A stretch of DNA of 10,525 bases from positions 1 through 10,525 of the forward strand of contig DAIRGS010000246.1 in assembly GCA_036794395.1 (NCBI GenBank). The letters are read 5' to 3'. Shown piece after piece: positions 1 through 7,075 of the stretch. Under the pieces are notes generated by a model, which was not told where the DNA came from, did not search any database, and worked only from the letters and a program-made list of their open reading frames with translations. A program made the translations under genes and the position numbers. The DNA comes from DASXMX01 sp036794395 (GTDB lineage: Bacteria; Planctomycetota; Phycisphaerae; Tepidisphaerales; Tepidisphaeraceae). How positions within the stretch are numbered: the stretch's first letter is position 1; each line of letters opens with the position of its first letter.

Positions 1-293
1 CCCTCTACACGCCGTAACGGCCGGCCGTTGTGCTAAAGTGGCGCTGTAGTGTTAGGGTTTTCTTGAAGAATGGTCATGCAATCACAACACTCTAGCGATC
101 TCCGCCGGCAGCACGTTTCCCCCCGCACTGAGACTTGTTCAGCGTGAGGCAACTCTTCACCCTCCCTGCCCAATCACCAGTGGTGCGCTCGCAACCGTAT
201 TGCGAGTATCCATCGCCCTTGATCCCGCGCGGGTTCGGACGAAGATGTCGTGCCGGTTTGAACTGCACAATTCTTCGTCAGCGAGGGAACCCT
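1..293. other. Upstream interval of the mutarotase gene; no gene seen
   Basis: No convincing coding region is present; the open frame extending upstream of 294 begins with TTG at 135 and would put a non-hydrophobic extension in front of a clear signal peptide. Two perfect palindromes are visible: AACGGCCGGCCGTT at 16-29 and CCCGCGCGGG at 224-233. A two-part inverted repeat lies just before the ribosome-binding site: GACGAAGA (238-245) pairs with TCTTCGTC (272-279), and inside it GTGC (250-253) pairs with GCAC (265-268). No good -35/-10 pair was found, so the promoter is not placed. Confidence 0.4.
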
Positions 294-1391
294 ATGCGTC
301 ATCGAAATTGGCCGATCTTTGGCACGATCATTATCGCGGCTTTTACATTGAATTTTTGCGTCACTTCCGCAATCGCCGCGGCGGAACTTTCATTGACCAA
401 GGCCGACTTCGGAAAAACGCGCGACGGCCAGTCCGCCGAGCTGTACACCCTGTCCAACACTAAAGGCCTTGTCGCCAAAATCACAAACTTCGGCGCGATC
501 ATCGTCGAACTCGACGTGCCGGACAAAGCCGGAAAGACCGCGAACGTGATCCAGGGCTTCGCCAATGTAAAGGAATATGAAACCCGCGGCGGGGTCAATG
601 GAGCCACGATCGGCCGGTACGCCAACCGGATCGCCAACGCGAAATTCAAGATCGATGGCAAGGAGTACACCGTCACCAAGAATGGCGGTGCAAACCATAT
701 TCACGGCGGTCGCAAGGCGTTCCATCAGGTGATCTGGAAGGCCGAGGAAATTCGGTCGGATAAGTCAGTGGGCGTGAAGTTGACCTACCACTCGGCCGAT
801 GGCGAGGAAGGGTTTCCCGGCAACCTCGATACAACCGTCACCTATACCCTGCCCGCCGATGCCAATGAGCTGCGGGTTGAATATGCCGCGACCACGGACA
901 AACCCACCGTCGTCAACCTCACGAATCACGGCTACTTCAATCTGGCCGGCGCCAACAGCAGCCGGATCGACAACAACGTGCTGACGATCAACGCGGATCA
1001 ATACGCGGTTGCAATCGATTTGATCCCCACCGGCGAGCTTAAGCCCGTGAAAGGCACCCCGCTGGATTTCACCTCCCCTGCCGCGATCGGCCCCCGCCTT
1101 AAAGACGTGAAGAACCAATTCGACAACAGCTTCGTGATCAATGGAGGGGGAAAAAAGGAGCCCGTCCTAGCCGCCCGCCTGGAGGAGCCCACCTCCGGCC
1201 GCGTGATGGAACTTTGGACCACCCAGCCCAGCGTCGTCTTCTATACCGGAAACAACCGAGCCGTCTGCCTGGAGCCCGAACTACTCCCCGATTCGCCGAA
1301 TCGCCCGGAGTTCCCCACGCCAGTGTTGCGGCCAGGTGAGAAGTATTCACAGACGTCTGTCTACCGGTTCTCTACGACAGAAAACCATTGA
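294..1391 (+). CDS. galM: Secreted galactose mutarotase (aldose 1-epimerase)
   Basis: A 365-residue aldose 1-epimerase, which interconverts alpha and beta anomers of galactose, glucose or related sugars. Residues 1-30 form a Sec signal peptide (basic start, hydrophobic 7-29, Ala-rich cleavage region near 29-31), so it should act outside the cytoplasm. Family motifs in order: GRYANRI (107-113), NHIHGG with His137, LTNHGYFNL with the catalytic acid candidate His212, FDNSF with Asp277, and CLEPELLPDSPN with the catalytic base candidate Glu327. The ATG at 294 is preferred over an upstream TTG (135) because GAGGGA at 283-288 is a good ribosome-binding site 5 nt away and the signal peptide then sits at the N terminus. 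Oddity: between FYTGN (316-320) and the CLE motif (325-327) there are only about four residues, roughly 15-20 fewer than in typical GalM proteins such as that of E. coli. No sugar operon is visible beside it; the next gene is convergent. Confidence 0.93.
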   Translation: MRHRNWPIFGTIIIAAFTLNFCVTSAIAAAELSLTKADFGKTRDGQSAELYTLSNTKGLVAKITNFGAIIVELDVPDKAGKTANVIQGFANVKEYETRGGVNGATIGRYANRIANAKFKIDGKEYTVTKNGGANHIHGGRKAFHQVIWKAEEIRSDKSVGVKLTYHSADGEEGFPGNLDTTVTYTLPADANELRVEYAATTDKPTVVNLTNHGYFNLAGANSSRIDNNVLTINADQYAVAIDLIPTGELKPVKGTPLDFTSPAAIGPRLKDVKNQFDNSFVINGGGKKEPVLAARLEEPTSGRVMELWTTQPSVVFYTGNNRAVCLEPELLPDSPNRPEFPTPVLRPGEKYSQTSVYRFSTTENH

Positions 1392-1393
1392 TC

Positions 1394-1413
1394 GCGATTT
1401 GCATCGCATTTTA
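1394..1413 (+). terminator. Possible weak intrinsic terminator after the mutarotase gene
   Basis: Just after the stop codon, GCGAT (1394-1398) can pair with ATCGC (1403-1407) across a 4-nt loop, followed by ATTTTA. The stem is only 5 bp and the T run is short, so this is a weak candidate. The large hairpin at 1475-1555 could serve as a second stop. Confidence 0.3.
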
Positions 1414-1443
1414 TCTGCGAGCATCTGCGCAATCTGTGGTTAA
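1412..1443 (+). repeat. Short CATCTGCG-type oligonucleotide array
   Basis: Three tandem units spaced 9-10 nt apart: TATCTGCGAG, CATCTGCGCA, then ATCTGTGGTTAAA. The unit and the closing GTGGTTAA match the arrays at 1582-1661 and 9550-9623. It has no plausible protein. Confidence 0.7.
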
Positions 1444-1474
1444 ATGTCTTCGGCGGGAAAGATGGCCCAATCCC

Positions 1475-1555
1475 TGTCATCCTGGAGCGAAGCGAAGGAT
1501 CTGGTCCCGGTGAACCGTTCGAATCTCAGATCCTTCGCTCCGCTCCAGGATGACA
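1475..1555. repeat. 81-bp hairpin dispersed repeat, copy 1
   Basis: Left arm 1475-1502 and right arm 1528-1555 (28 nt each) are reverse complements at 27 of 28 positions, separated by a 25-nt loop (1503-1527). The arm core reads GAGCGAAGCGAAGGATCT. A second copy at 9379-9459 in the same orientation has both arms identical base for base, while the loops agree at only 18 of 25 positions. The one mismatch in the stem is A opposite C in plus-strand RNA, which becomes G opposite U in minus-strand RNA. The element lies between convergent genes and could act as a transcription end or RNA-stability structure; no T run follows it. Similar AGGATGAC-ending palindromes are known to me as common dispersed repeats in several bacterial phyla. 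Confidence 0.9.
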
Positions 1556-1581
1556 AGTAGACCAACCTCCCGCTCTTCGAA

Positions 1582-1661
1582 TTTCATCTGCGGCCATCTG
1601 CGTCATCTGCGGCCAAAAACTCTTCTCTGTGTTCCCTCTGTACCTTCAAGCGCAGATGAAA
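1582..1661 (+). repeat. CATCTGCG / CTCTGTG oligonucleotide array, copy 1
   Basis: CATCTGCG units begin at 1585, 1595 and 1604, followed by a short A-rich linker and CTCTGTG-type units at 1625 and 1636. The block is bracketed by an 11-nt inverted repeat, TTTCATCTGCG at 1582-1592 and CGCAGATGAAA at 1651-1661. The same modules in the same order occur at 9550-9623. The right end lies 2 nt from the stop codon of the ankyrin gene. Confidence 0.8.
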
Positions 1662-1662
1662 C

Positions 1663-3192
1663 CTATTTCGTATCATCATACCCCGAAGGCTTCTTCTCAT
1701 TCCGCGGCGGCGCGGGCGGTGGCGTGACACCCGCGGCGCGCATCACTTTTTCGATGGCTTCGAGGGTATCGAAGGAGGGTTTGAAGTTGCCGGGGCGGAA
1801 GCCCTGGGAGATGAGCAGAGGTGTCCATCCGTATTTGTCTTTTTGATTCCAGACTTCGATTTTCGCGCCTTTGTCAGCCAGAAGCTGGACCATCTTCGGC
1901 AGGCTTTTGTAGGCTGCACCATGCATGGCAGTCTCGCCATTGCGATCGACCGTATTGATGTCTGCGCCTTTCGATAGAAGGTATTGCACCGCCGCGAGGC
2001 ATTCTTCCTCTGTGCCCGCTTCTTCGTCCGGGGCCAGCGTGCCGATGCCGGCGGCGGCCATGAGGGGAGTGCAGCCGTCCTTGTTACCAAGCAGCGGATC
2101 GGCCCCAAGTTCAACCAGCAACTGCATGAGGGGAAGATCGGCGGTTTTGGAAGCCATCAGGAAAGCGGTCGCACCGGTCAGGCTCAGTTTGCCGCGACCA
2201 GATGATCCCTTGGTCAGGCGCGTGTTCACATCAGCCCCGTGACTGACTAGGTCGCGCACAAACTGGAGGCTCGTCAGATTACCCGACCCCGTGGGCGGCG
2301 GCTGGCCATCGGGATCGTCGCCGCGATTGGGCTTGCGGGCATAAGTAAGAGCGTGGAGGGCGGTGTAGCCCGACTTCTGATCGTTGGGATTCGCCCCCGC
2401 CTTCAATAGTTCGACAGCCAATTCATACTGCCCGTTTTCGACGGCGATGATCAACGCGCCAGAGCCATTGCGGGAATTGATGCCGTTCGATTTCACTTTG
2501 GTATCGATGGCTTCGTTGGCATCGATCCCGGCCTTGAGCAGGGTTTTGACGACTTCGATCCGGCCCTCGCGAACGGCGAAGAGCATCGGCGTAAATCCCG
2601 ACTTGAGCCGGGTGTGAATATCCGCCCCAGCATCGATCAGCACCTGAACGACCGCCGCGTTGCCATCAGCCGCGGCCCACATCAATGCGGTCTGGTCTTT
2701 GCGGTCCTTTGCGTCCACTTTCGCGCCGGCTTCAAGCAGCGCTCGGACTGGATCAATCTTCCCCGTTCGGGCGGCGGTCATCAGCGCCGTTTCGCCGCCA
2801 TGCAAAGTCACGTTCGCATCGACATGTGCCGCGAGCAACGCCCGAACAAGCGGGCCATTCCCGTTGGCACACGCTTGCGACAACGGCGTCACGCCAAACT
2901 GATTGGCCGCACTGGCATTGGCTCCGGCTTGAAGAAGCTTTTGAGCGGTTTCGGTTTGGTCGTGGTACACGGCCCAATGAAGGGCCGTCGTGCCATCGGG
3001 CTGGGCCGCGTTGGCGTCGGCATGTTCCTTCAGGAGCGACTGGACGCGGGGCCAATCGGCCTTTTCGGCGGCATCGGCAAGCCGCGAATCGGCGGCAATG
3101 ACTTGCGAACTGACCACGCCAACACAGATCGCAATGGCAATTACGATCGCTCGGCCAATCCCGCGCGGGGCATGTCGAAGAAGAGAGTTCAT
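1663..3192 (-). CDS. Secreted ankyrin-repeat protein, last gene of the cytochrome/DUF1552 operon
   Basis: A 509-residue protein made almost wholly of ankyrin repeats, a fold that binds other proteins. An N-terminal signal peptide (Arg-rich start, hydrophobic 15-33, cleavage near 33-34) exports it. Repeat starts of the G-x-T-x-L type lie near residues 67, 99, 132, 165, 198, 244, 274, 339, 372, 418 and 454, with a degenerate repeat before them. Two repeats carry inserts: a Gly/Pro-rich loop near 284-307 and an acidic loop near 388-398. The C terminus is a Pro/Lys-rich tail (TPPPAPPRNEKKP). The ATG at 3192 is chosen because GGGA lies 7 nt upstream; a TTG at 3213 overlaps the DUF1552 stop (TTGA) and an ATG at 3198 is also possible. 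Probable role, by inference, is a scaffold or partner for the two upstream gene products; no enzyme motif is seen. Confidence 0.88.
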   Translation of the reverse strand: MNSLLRHAPRGIGRAIVIAIAICVGVVSSQVIAADSRLADAAEKADWPRVQSLLKEHADANAAQPDGTTALHWAVYHDQTETAQKLLQAGANASAANQFGVTPLSQACANGNGPLVRALLAAHVDANVTLHGGETALMTAARTGKIDPVRALLEAGAKVDAKDRKDQTALMWAAADGNAAVVQVLIDAGADIHTRLKSGFTPMLFAVREGRIEVVKTLLKAGIDANEAIDTKVKSNGINSRNGSGALIIAVENGQYELAVELLKAGANPNDQKSGYTALHALTYARKPNRGDDPDGQPPPTGSGNLTSLQFVRDLVSHGADVNTRLTKGSSGRGKLSLTGATAFLMASKTADLPLMQLLVELGADPLLGNKDGCTPLMAAAGIGTLAPDEEAGTEEECLAAVQYLLSKGADINTVDRNGETAMHGAAYKSLPKMVQLLADKGAKIEVWNQKDKYGWTPLLISQGFRPGNFKPSFDTLEAIEKVMRAAGVTPPPAPPRNEKKPSGYDDTK

Positions 3193-3209
3193 CAGCATTT
3201 CCCGCGGGT

Positions 3210-4553
3210 TCAAATGCTCAGGGGTTCGAAGAGCTGCTTCACGTGGCCATCGCTGTCGGCGAACTTGTCGAGTCGTACGCCGACCTTATCCAGCAGCGTC
3301 AGATGCAGATTGGCCAGGGGAGTCGGATGATCGAACCGGATGTGCCGGCCGCCCTTCATGCCGCCGGCCGCGCCGCCCGCCACGATGATCGGGAGATTAA
3401 TGTGATCGTGTACGTTGGGGTTGCCCATGCCGCTGCCGTACAGGAGCAGAGAATGATCGAGCAGCGTCCCATCGCCTTCTTTGATCGTTTTGAGCTTGGC
3501 GAGGAACTCGGCAAAGAGCGAAACGTGGAACTGGTTGATCTTGGCCAGGCGGGCGATCTTGGCCGGGTCGTTGCCGTGGTGAGACAGCGGGTGATGCGGA
3601 TCGGACACGCCAATTTCTGGATAGGTGCGCGTGCTGGTTTCGCGGGCGAGTTGGAACGTGGTCACGCGCGTCACATCGCCCTGCATAGCCAGCGCCTGTA
3701 GATCGAACATGAGCCGAGCGTGATCAGCATACGCGGCTGGAACGCCGACTGGCCGATCCAGGTCGGGCAGCGAATTCTCGTTGGCATCCGCCTCGGCCTT
3801 TTGAATCCGGCGTTCAACCTCGCGCACGCTTTCGAGGTACTGATTCACTTTTGTCCGATCCGACGGGCCCAGCGTTTTACCCAACCGTGCCAGATCGTCT
3901 TTCACAAAGTCCAGCAGGCTCGCGCGGCGTTTGAGAGCAGCCTGGCGATCCGCCTTGCTTCCGCCTTCGCCGAATAGGCTTTCGAACACCAGCCGGGGAT
4001 GCGCCTCGGCCGGGAGCGGCGTGGTGGGCGACGACCAAGAGAGATTATTCTGATAGACGCACGCGTATCCGTTATCGCACTGGCCGACCACCTGGAGCAT
4101 GTCCATCGCCATCTCGAGCGACGGCAATTGCGTCTCCCGGCCGATGTGCTGGGCCGCGATCTGATCGGCGGTGGTCCCCAGGAAATAATCGGAGCTCTCG
4201 GTGTGCTTGGCCCGCGCGGCGCTCAGGAACGCGGCGTTGGATGTGGCATGCGTGCCGGGATAGGCGTTCTGCAACTCCATGTTGCTCAGGATCGAGACGT
4301 GCTCTTTCACCGATTCCAGCGGGCTGAGGATAGGCGGGAGGTCCTTCAGCTTTTCGTTGGCCGGGGGCATCCAGCGGGTCATGTCGCAGCCCATCGGGAT
4401 GAACACGTATCCCAGACGGCGCACGGGGACTGCTGGTGTGAGGGACAAGGCCGTGGCCGCGGGAATCATTGCATCCAGCAGGGGAAGCGCCAGCGAGACG
4501 CCCACGCCGCGTAAAAAGGTCCGGCGAGGCAGTGACTTTTTCGAGAGATTCAT
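3210..4553 (-). CDS. DUF1552 (HXXSHH motif) Tat-exported protein
   Basis: A 447-residue member of the DUF1552 family (Pfam HXXSHH), common in Planctomycetota, Verrucomicrobiota and Acidobacteriota and of unknown function. The N terminus carries a twin-arginine signal (RRTFLRG, residues 10-16) and a hydrophobic stretch 17-30, so it is probably exported folded. The family motif HPLSHH is at 321-326. A second conserved patch, YGSGMGNPNVHDH (372-384), then LPIIVAGG (387-394) and GGRH (401-404), offers more His/Asp candidates for metal or substrate binding. Its ATG overlaps the TGA of the upstream cytochrome gene by 4 nt (ATGA), and AGGA lies 7 nt before the ATG within that gene, which indicates translational coupling. 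Family membership is firm. A resemblance to alkaline-phosphatase-like or sulfatase-like enzymes is only a guess. Confidence 0.93.
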   Translation of the reverse strand: MNLSKKSLPRRTFLRGVGVSLALPLLDAMIPAATALSLTPAVPVRRLGYVFIPMGCDMTRWMPPANEKLKDLPPILSPLESVKEHVSILSNMELQNAYPGTHATSNAAFLSAARAKHTESSDYFLGTTADQIAAQHIGRETQLPSLEMAMDMLQVVGQCDNGYACVYQNNLSWSSPTTPLPAEAHPRLVFESLFGEGGSKADRQAALKRRASLLDFVKDDLARLGKTLGPSDRTKVNQYLESVREVERRIQKAEADANENSLPDLDRPVGVPAAYADHARLMFDLQALAMQGDVTRVTTFQLARETSTRTYPEIGVSDPHHPLSHHGNDPAKIARLAKINQFHVSLFAEFLAKLKTIKEGDGTLLDHSLLLYGSGMGNPNVHDHINLPIIVAGGAAGGMKGGRHIRFDHPTPLANLHLTLLDKVGVRLDKFADSDGHVKQLFEPLSI

Positions 4554-6904
4554 TGGCTCATCCTCATTTGGAACGGCGTGCTGTTCACAACCGCGGTAAT
4601 CAGGGCCGAGAAGCGGTAATTCGATGCGCGGGTGTCCCGCACGATCTGCCGGATGGCGGGCCCGTCGTAGTATTCGACGCCCCGGCCAAGGGAATAGGTC
4701 AACAGCTTTTCAGACAAAGTATTGGCAAAGATATCCGGATGTTTGAGCAGAGCCGTTTCGAGGCCACTGACGCCTTCGAACGTGCTGCCGTCGGGAAGAC
4801 CACCGGTGGCATCGACCGGGGTGCCCTGCTCGCTGGTACGCCAACGGCCGATTGCGTCGAAATTCTCCAGCGAGAAACCGACCGGATCGGTCAACTTGTG
4901 GCAACCGGCACACGCGGCGTTCGCCCGATGCAGCACGAGGCGCTGGCGCACGGGCAATGACTCGGAGATTGTGTCTTCCTTAAGGGCCGGCACATTGGGC
5001 GGCGGAGGAGTGGGGACGATCCCCATCAAGTTTTCGAGAATCCATTTGCCCCGAATGACCGGCGAGGTTCGCGTGGCGTACGAAGTGACGGTGAGAATGC
5101 TCCCCTGTCGAAGCAGGCCGCCGCGTTGGCTGTCGGCACCGAGTTCCACTCTGCGGAAGCGGGTACCGTAGATGTTTGGCATGCCGTAGTGCTTGGCGAG
5201 CCTCTCGTTCACAAACGTGTGATCGGATTTGAGCAGTTCGAGAATGCTGCGGTCTTCCCGCATCACTTCTTCGAAGTGCATTTCAGTTTCAGTGCGGAAG
5301 GCCTGGCGGAGATTGTCGTCAAAATCAGGATACAACCGGCCGTCGGGCGTAATGGCGTCGAGGTTTCGGAGATGCAACCACTGCGCGGCAAAGCTGCCGA
5401 CCAGTGATTGCGAACGTGAGTCTGCCAGCATCCGGCGAGTTTGTTGGGAAAGCACAGCCGGATCGTGAAGCTCGCCTCGCTCGGCAAGCGTCAGCAGTTG
5501 CTCATCAGGAATGCTGCTCCAGAGGAAAAACGATAGCCTGGAAGCAAGTTCGAGATCGGAGATCCGGTAAGCAGTCCGCGTTGCCAGGCCCGATGGATCT
5601 TCTTCGACACGAAACAGGAAATCGGGGCTGACCAGGATAGCCGAAAGCGCCGACTCAATGCCGGCATCGTAGCCCCCCTCCTGCCGGCCTTCGCGAAAGA
5701 ACGGAAGAATGCGATCAAGATCGCCATTGGAAACCGGCCGACGATACGCATGACGCATTAAGGCCGTCAGCGTCTGCCTGGCGCAGGTTTCTTCATCATC
5801 GGGACCGGTCGGGCGACTGGCAAAGATGCGGTGACGGCTCGGCGTGTCGCCCGCGCCTGCGTCTTCGAACGGACCGGTTATCGACACCTGATAAATCGCG
5901 GGCGAAAGCCGGGGATGGCGATGCATGTTAAAGTGCGCGTTGTAAGGTTGCCGCTGGTTTTCGATGAGCGACGAGGGGTTCTTGAGAAATGTAATTCCAA
6001 GATCATGCGGCCCGGCTTTGGTGGTGAGGCGAACCTTCAGGTGGGCATCAACCTTCGAAAAATCCTCGCTCCCGGGCGGTTTGACGGTAAACGTGGTCAC
6101 CCGCTCGCGATCCAGAAGAACTTCAACCTCGTGGGCTTCATGAAGCCCCTCGACGTGTTCATTTCGATCACGGGTAAGGCGGATCTGGATGTCGTATTGG
6201 CCGTCACGGGGGAAGGTGTAGCGGATGAGCGCGCCGCCGCGTGTGCCCAGGGGCAGGCCATCGACACGATCTTCCTGGGTGATATCGGGCTTGACGCGAA
6301 TCGTATCGCCACCGGGTGCACGTTGGGCAACGCCAATCGCCAGCCGGCTGATTTTTTCGGCGGCAGTGACGTAGCGATCCAGCAGCGTGGGCGAGAGATT
6401 GCCTACTGTAACGTTGTCGAATCCGTGGCTGGCTTCGTCGGCGGGGAGAAGGGCCGTGCCATCGATATCGACTGCGAGCAGATCGCGAATGGCGTTTTGA
6501 TATTCGGTTCGTGTCAGCCGGCGGATCGAATCAGTACGGCCGGGGTTCGGGTGCTGGGCCGCGGCGTGGTCGAGGTCGGCGGCGAGATGGGATACAGTTG
6601 AATCGTAGTCGGCGTCAGTCGGGCGATCCTTGCCCGCCGGGGGCATTTGGCGGGTGCTAAGCCGGCGTGCGACGGATTCCCATATTTCCGGGTGATGGCT
6701 GATGTCGTTGAGGGGGAAGGCCGTGAGATCGAGCTTGCCTTTGTGGGTGTCGGCGTCGTGGCAGGTGATGCAATAGGTGTCGAGGACTTTAGAGATAGGT
6801 GCCGGCTGCTGAGCGTGGGTTTGGGTTGAGAGTCCAAAAAGGGTTGTGGTGCATATCAAAGCCAGGCGCAGTCCGAGGGCGTAGTTCACGTTGAGAGTGT
6901 CCAT
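4550..6904 (-). CDS. Exported di-haem c-type cytochrome with DUF1587/1595/1592/1588/1585 domains
   Basis: A 784-residue exported protein of the planctomycete-type cytochrome family. Residues 1-31 form a signal peptide (cleavage likely after THA). CITCH at 45-49 is the first haem c site (PSCyt1-type); RQMPPAGK (85-92) follows, with the Met as a possible axial ligand. Then come a DUF1587-like region (129-190, RLTRTEYQNAIRDLL), a beta-rich stretch of about 195-345 resembling a carbohydrate-binding fold, DUF1595 (about 372-434), DUF1592 (about 446-572), DUF1588 with the second haem site CAGCH (665-669) and its DPVGFSLENFDAIGRWR signature (673-689), and DUF1585 (about 705-778). Likely a periplasmic electron carrier or oxidoreductase; the substrate is unknown. 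It is the first gene of a three-gene operon. The ATG at 6904 has no strong ribosome-binding site, but it gives a sensible signal peptide. Confidence 0.93.
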   Translation of the reverse strand: MDTLNVNYALGLRLALICTTTLFGLSTQTHAQQPAPISKVLDTYCITCHDADTHKGKLDLTAFPLNDISHHPEIWESVARRLSTRQMPPAGKDRPTDADYDSTVSHLAADLDHAAAQHPNPGRTDSIRRLTRTEYQNAIRDLLAVDIDGTALLPADEASHGFDNVTVGNLSPTLLDRYVTAAEKISRLAIGVAQRAPGGDTIRVKPDITQEDRVDGLPLGTRGGALIRYTFPRDGQYDIQIRLTRDRNEHVEGLHEAHEVEVLLDRERVTTFTVKPPGSEDFSKVDAHLKVRLTTKAGPHDLGITFLKNPSSLIENQRQPYNAHFNMHRHPRLSPAIYQVSITGPFEDAGAGDTPSRHRIFASRPTGPDDEETCARQTLTALMRHAYRRPVSNGDLDRILPFFREGRQEGGYDAGIESALSAILVSPDFLFRVEEDPSGLATRTAYRISDLELASRLSFFLWSSIPDEQLLTLAERGELHDPAVLSQQTRRMLADSRSQSLVGSFAAQWLHLRNLDAITPDGRLYPDFDDNLRQAFRTETEMHFEEVMREDRSILELLKSDHTFVNERLAKHYGMPNIYGTRFRRVELGADSQRGGLLRQGSILTVTSYATRTSPVIRGKWILENLMGIVPTPPPPNVPALKEDTISESLPVRQRLVLHRANAACAGCHKLTDPVGFSLENFDAIGRWRTSEQGTPVDATGGLPDGSTFEGVSGLETALLKHPDIFANTLSEKLLTYSLGRGVEYYDGPAIRQIVRDTRASNYRFSALITAVVNSTPFQMRMSQ

Positions 6905-7075
6905 GATGTGGGAACCTGCGCCTGGTAAACCGCGATGGGGGTAACTCTAACCGTTAAATGGATATCCAACAACGAATATCGTAATTGCGAGCAGGCGTTG
7001 TCACTCAAGGTTGGGTGGTCGGAATCTTGCGATTTTGGGTCGCGTTCCTGAGCACGGTTGAATATCTTTGCGGGC
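6905..7075. promoter_or_regulatory. Divergent control region between the cytochrome operon and the lactonase gene
   Basis: 171 bp separate two divergent genes and must hold promoters for both. Two small palindromes stand out: TGGATATCCA (6959-6968, perfect) and ACGA-ATA-TCGT (6972-6982, 4-bp arms), with centres 13-14 bp apart. On the minus strand, TTGAGT followed 19 nt later by TACGAT is a weak promoter candidate near 6980-7011. On the plus strand TTGTCA at about 6998 is the best -35-like word but lacks a good partner. The palindromes could be operators; nothing here identifies the regulator. Confidence 0.35.

Noticed and set aside
135..293. N-terminal extension of the mutarotase from a TTG at 135
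   Set aside because: It would bury a clear signal peptide; the ATG at 294 has a good ribosome-binding site.
1412..1661. CRISPR array
   Set aside because: Units are only 8-10 nt apart with no spacers of constant length, and no cas genes are present.
2614..3330. 238-codon open frame on the plus strand opposite the ankyrin and DUF1552 genes
   Set aside because: It is an antisense shadow with no recognisable domain, and both opposite-strand genes have clear homology.
5831..6601. 256-codon open frame on the plus strand opposite the cytochrome gene
   Set aside because: It overlaps a gene with strong family signatures and shows no domain of its own; long antisense frames are expected at this GC content.
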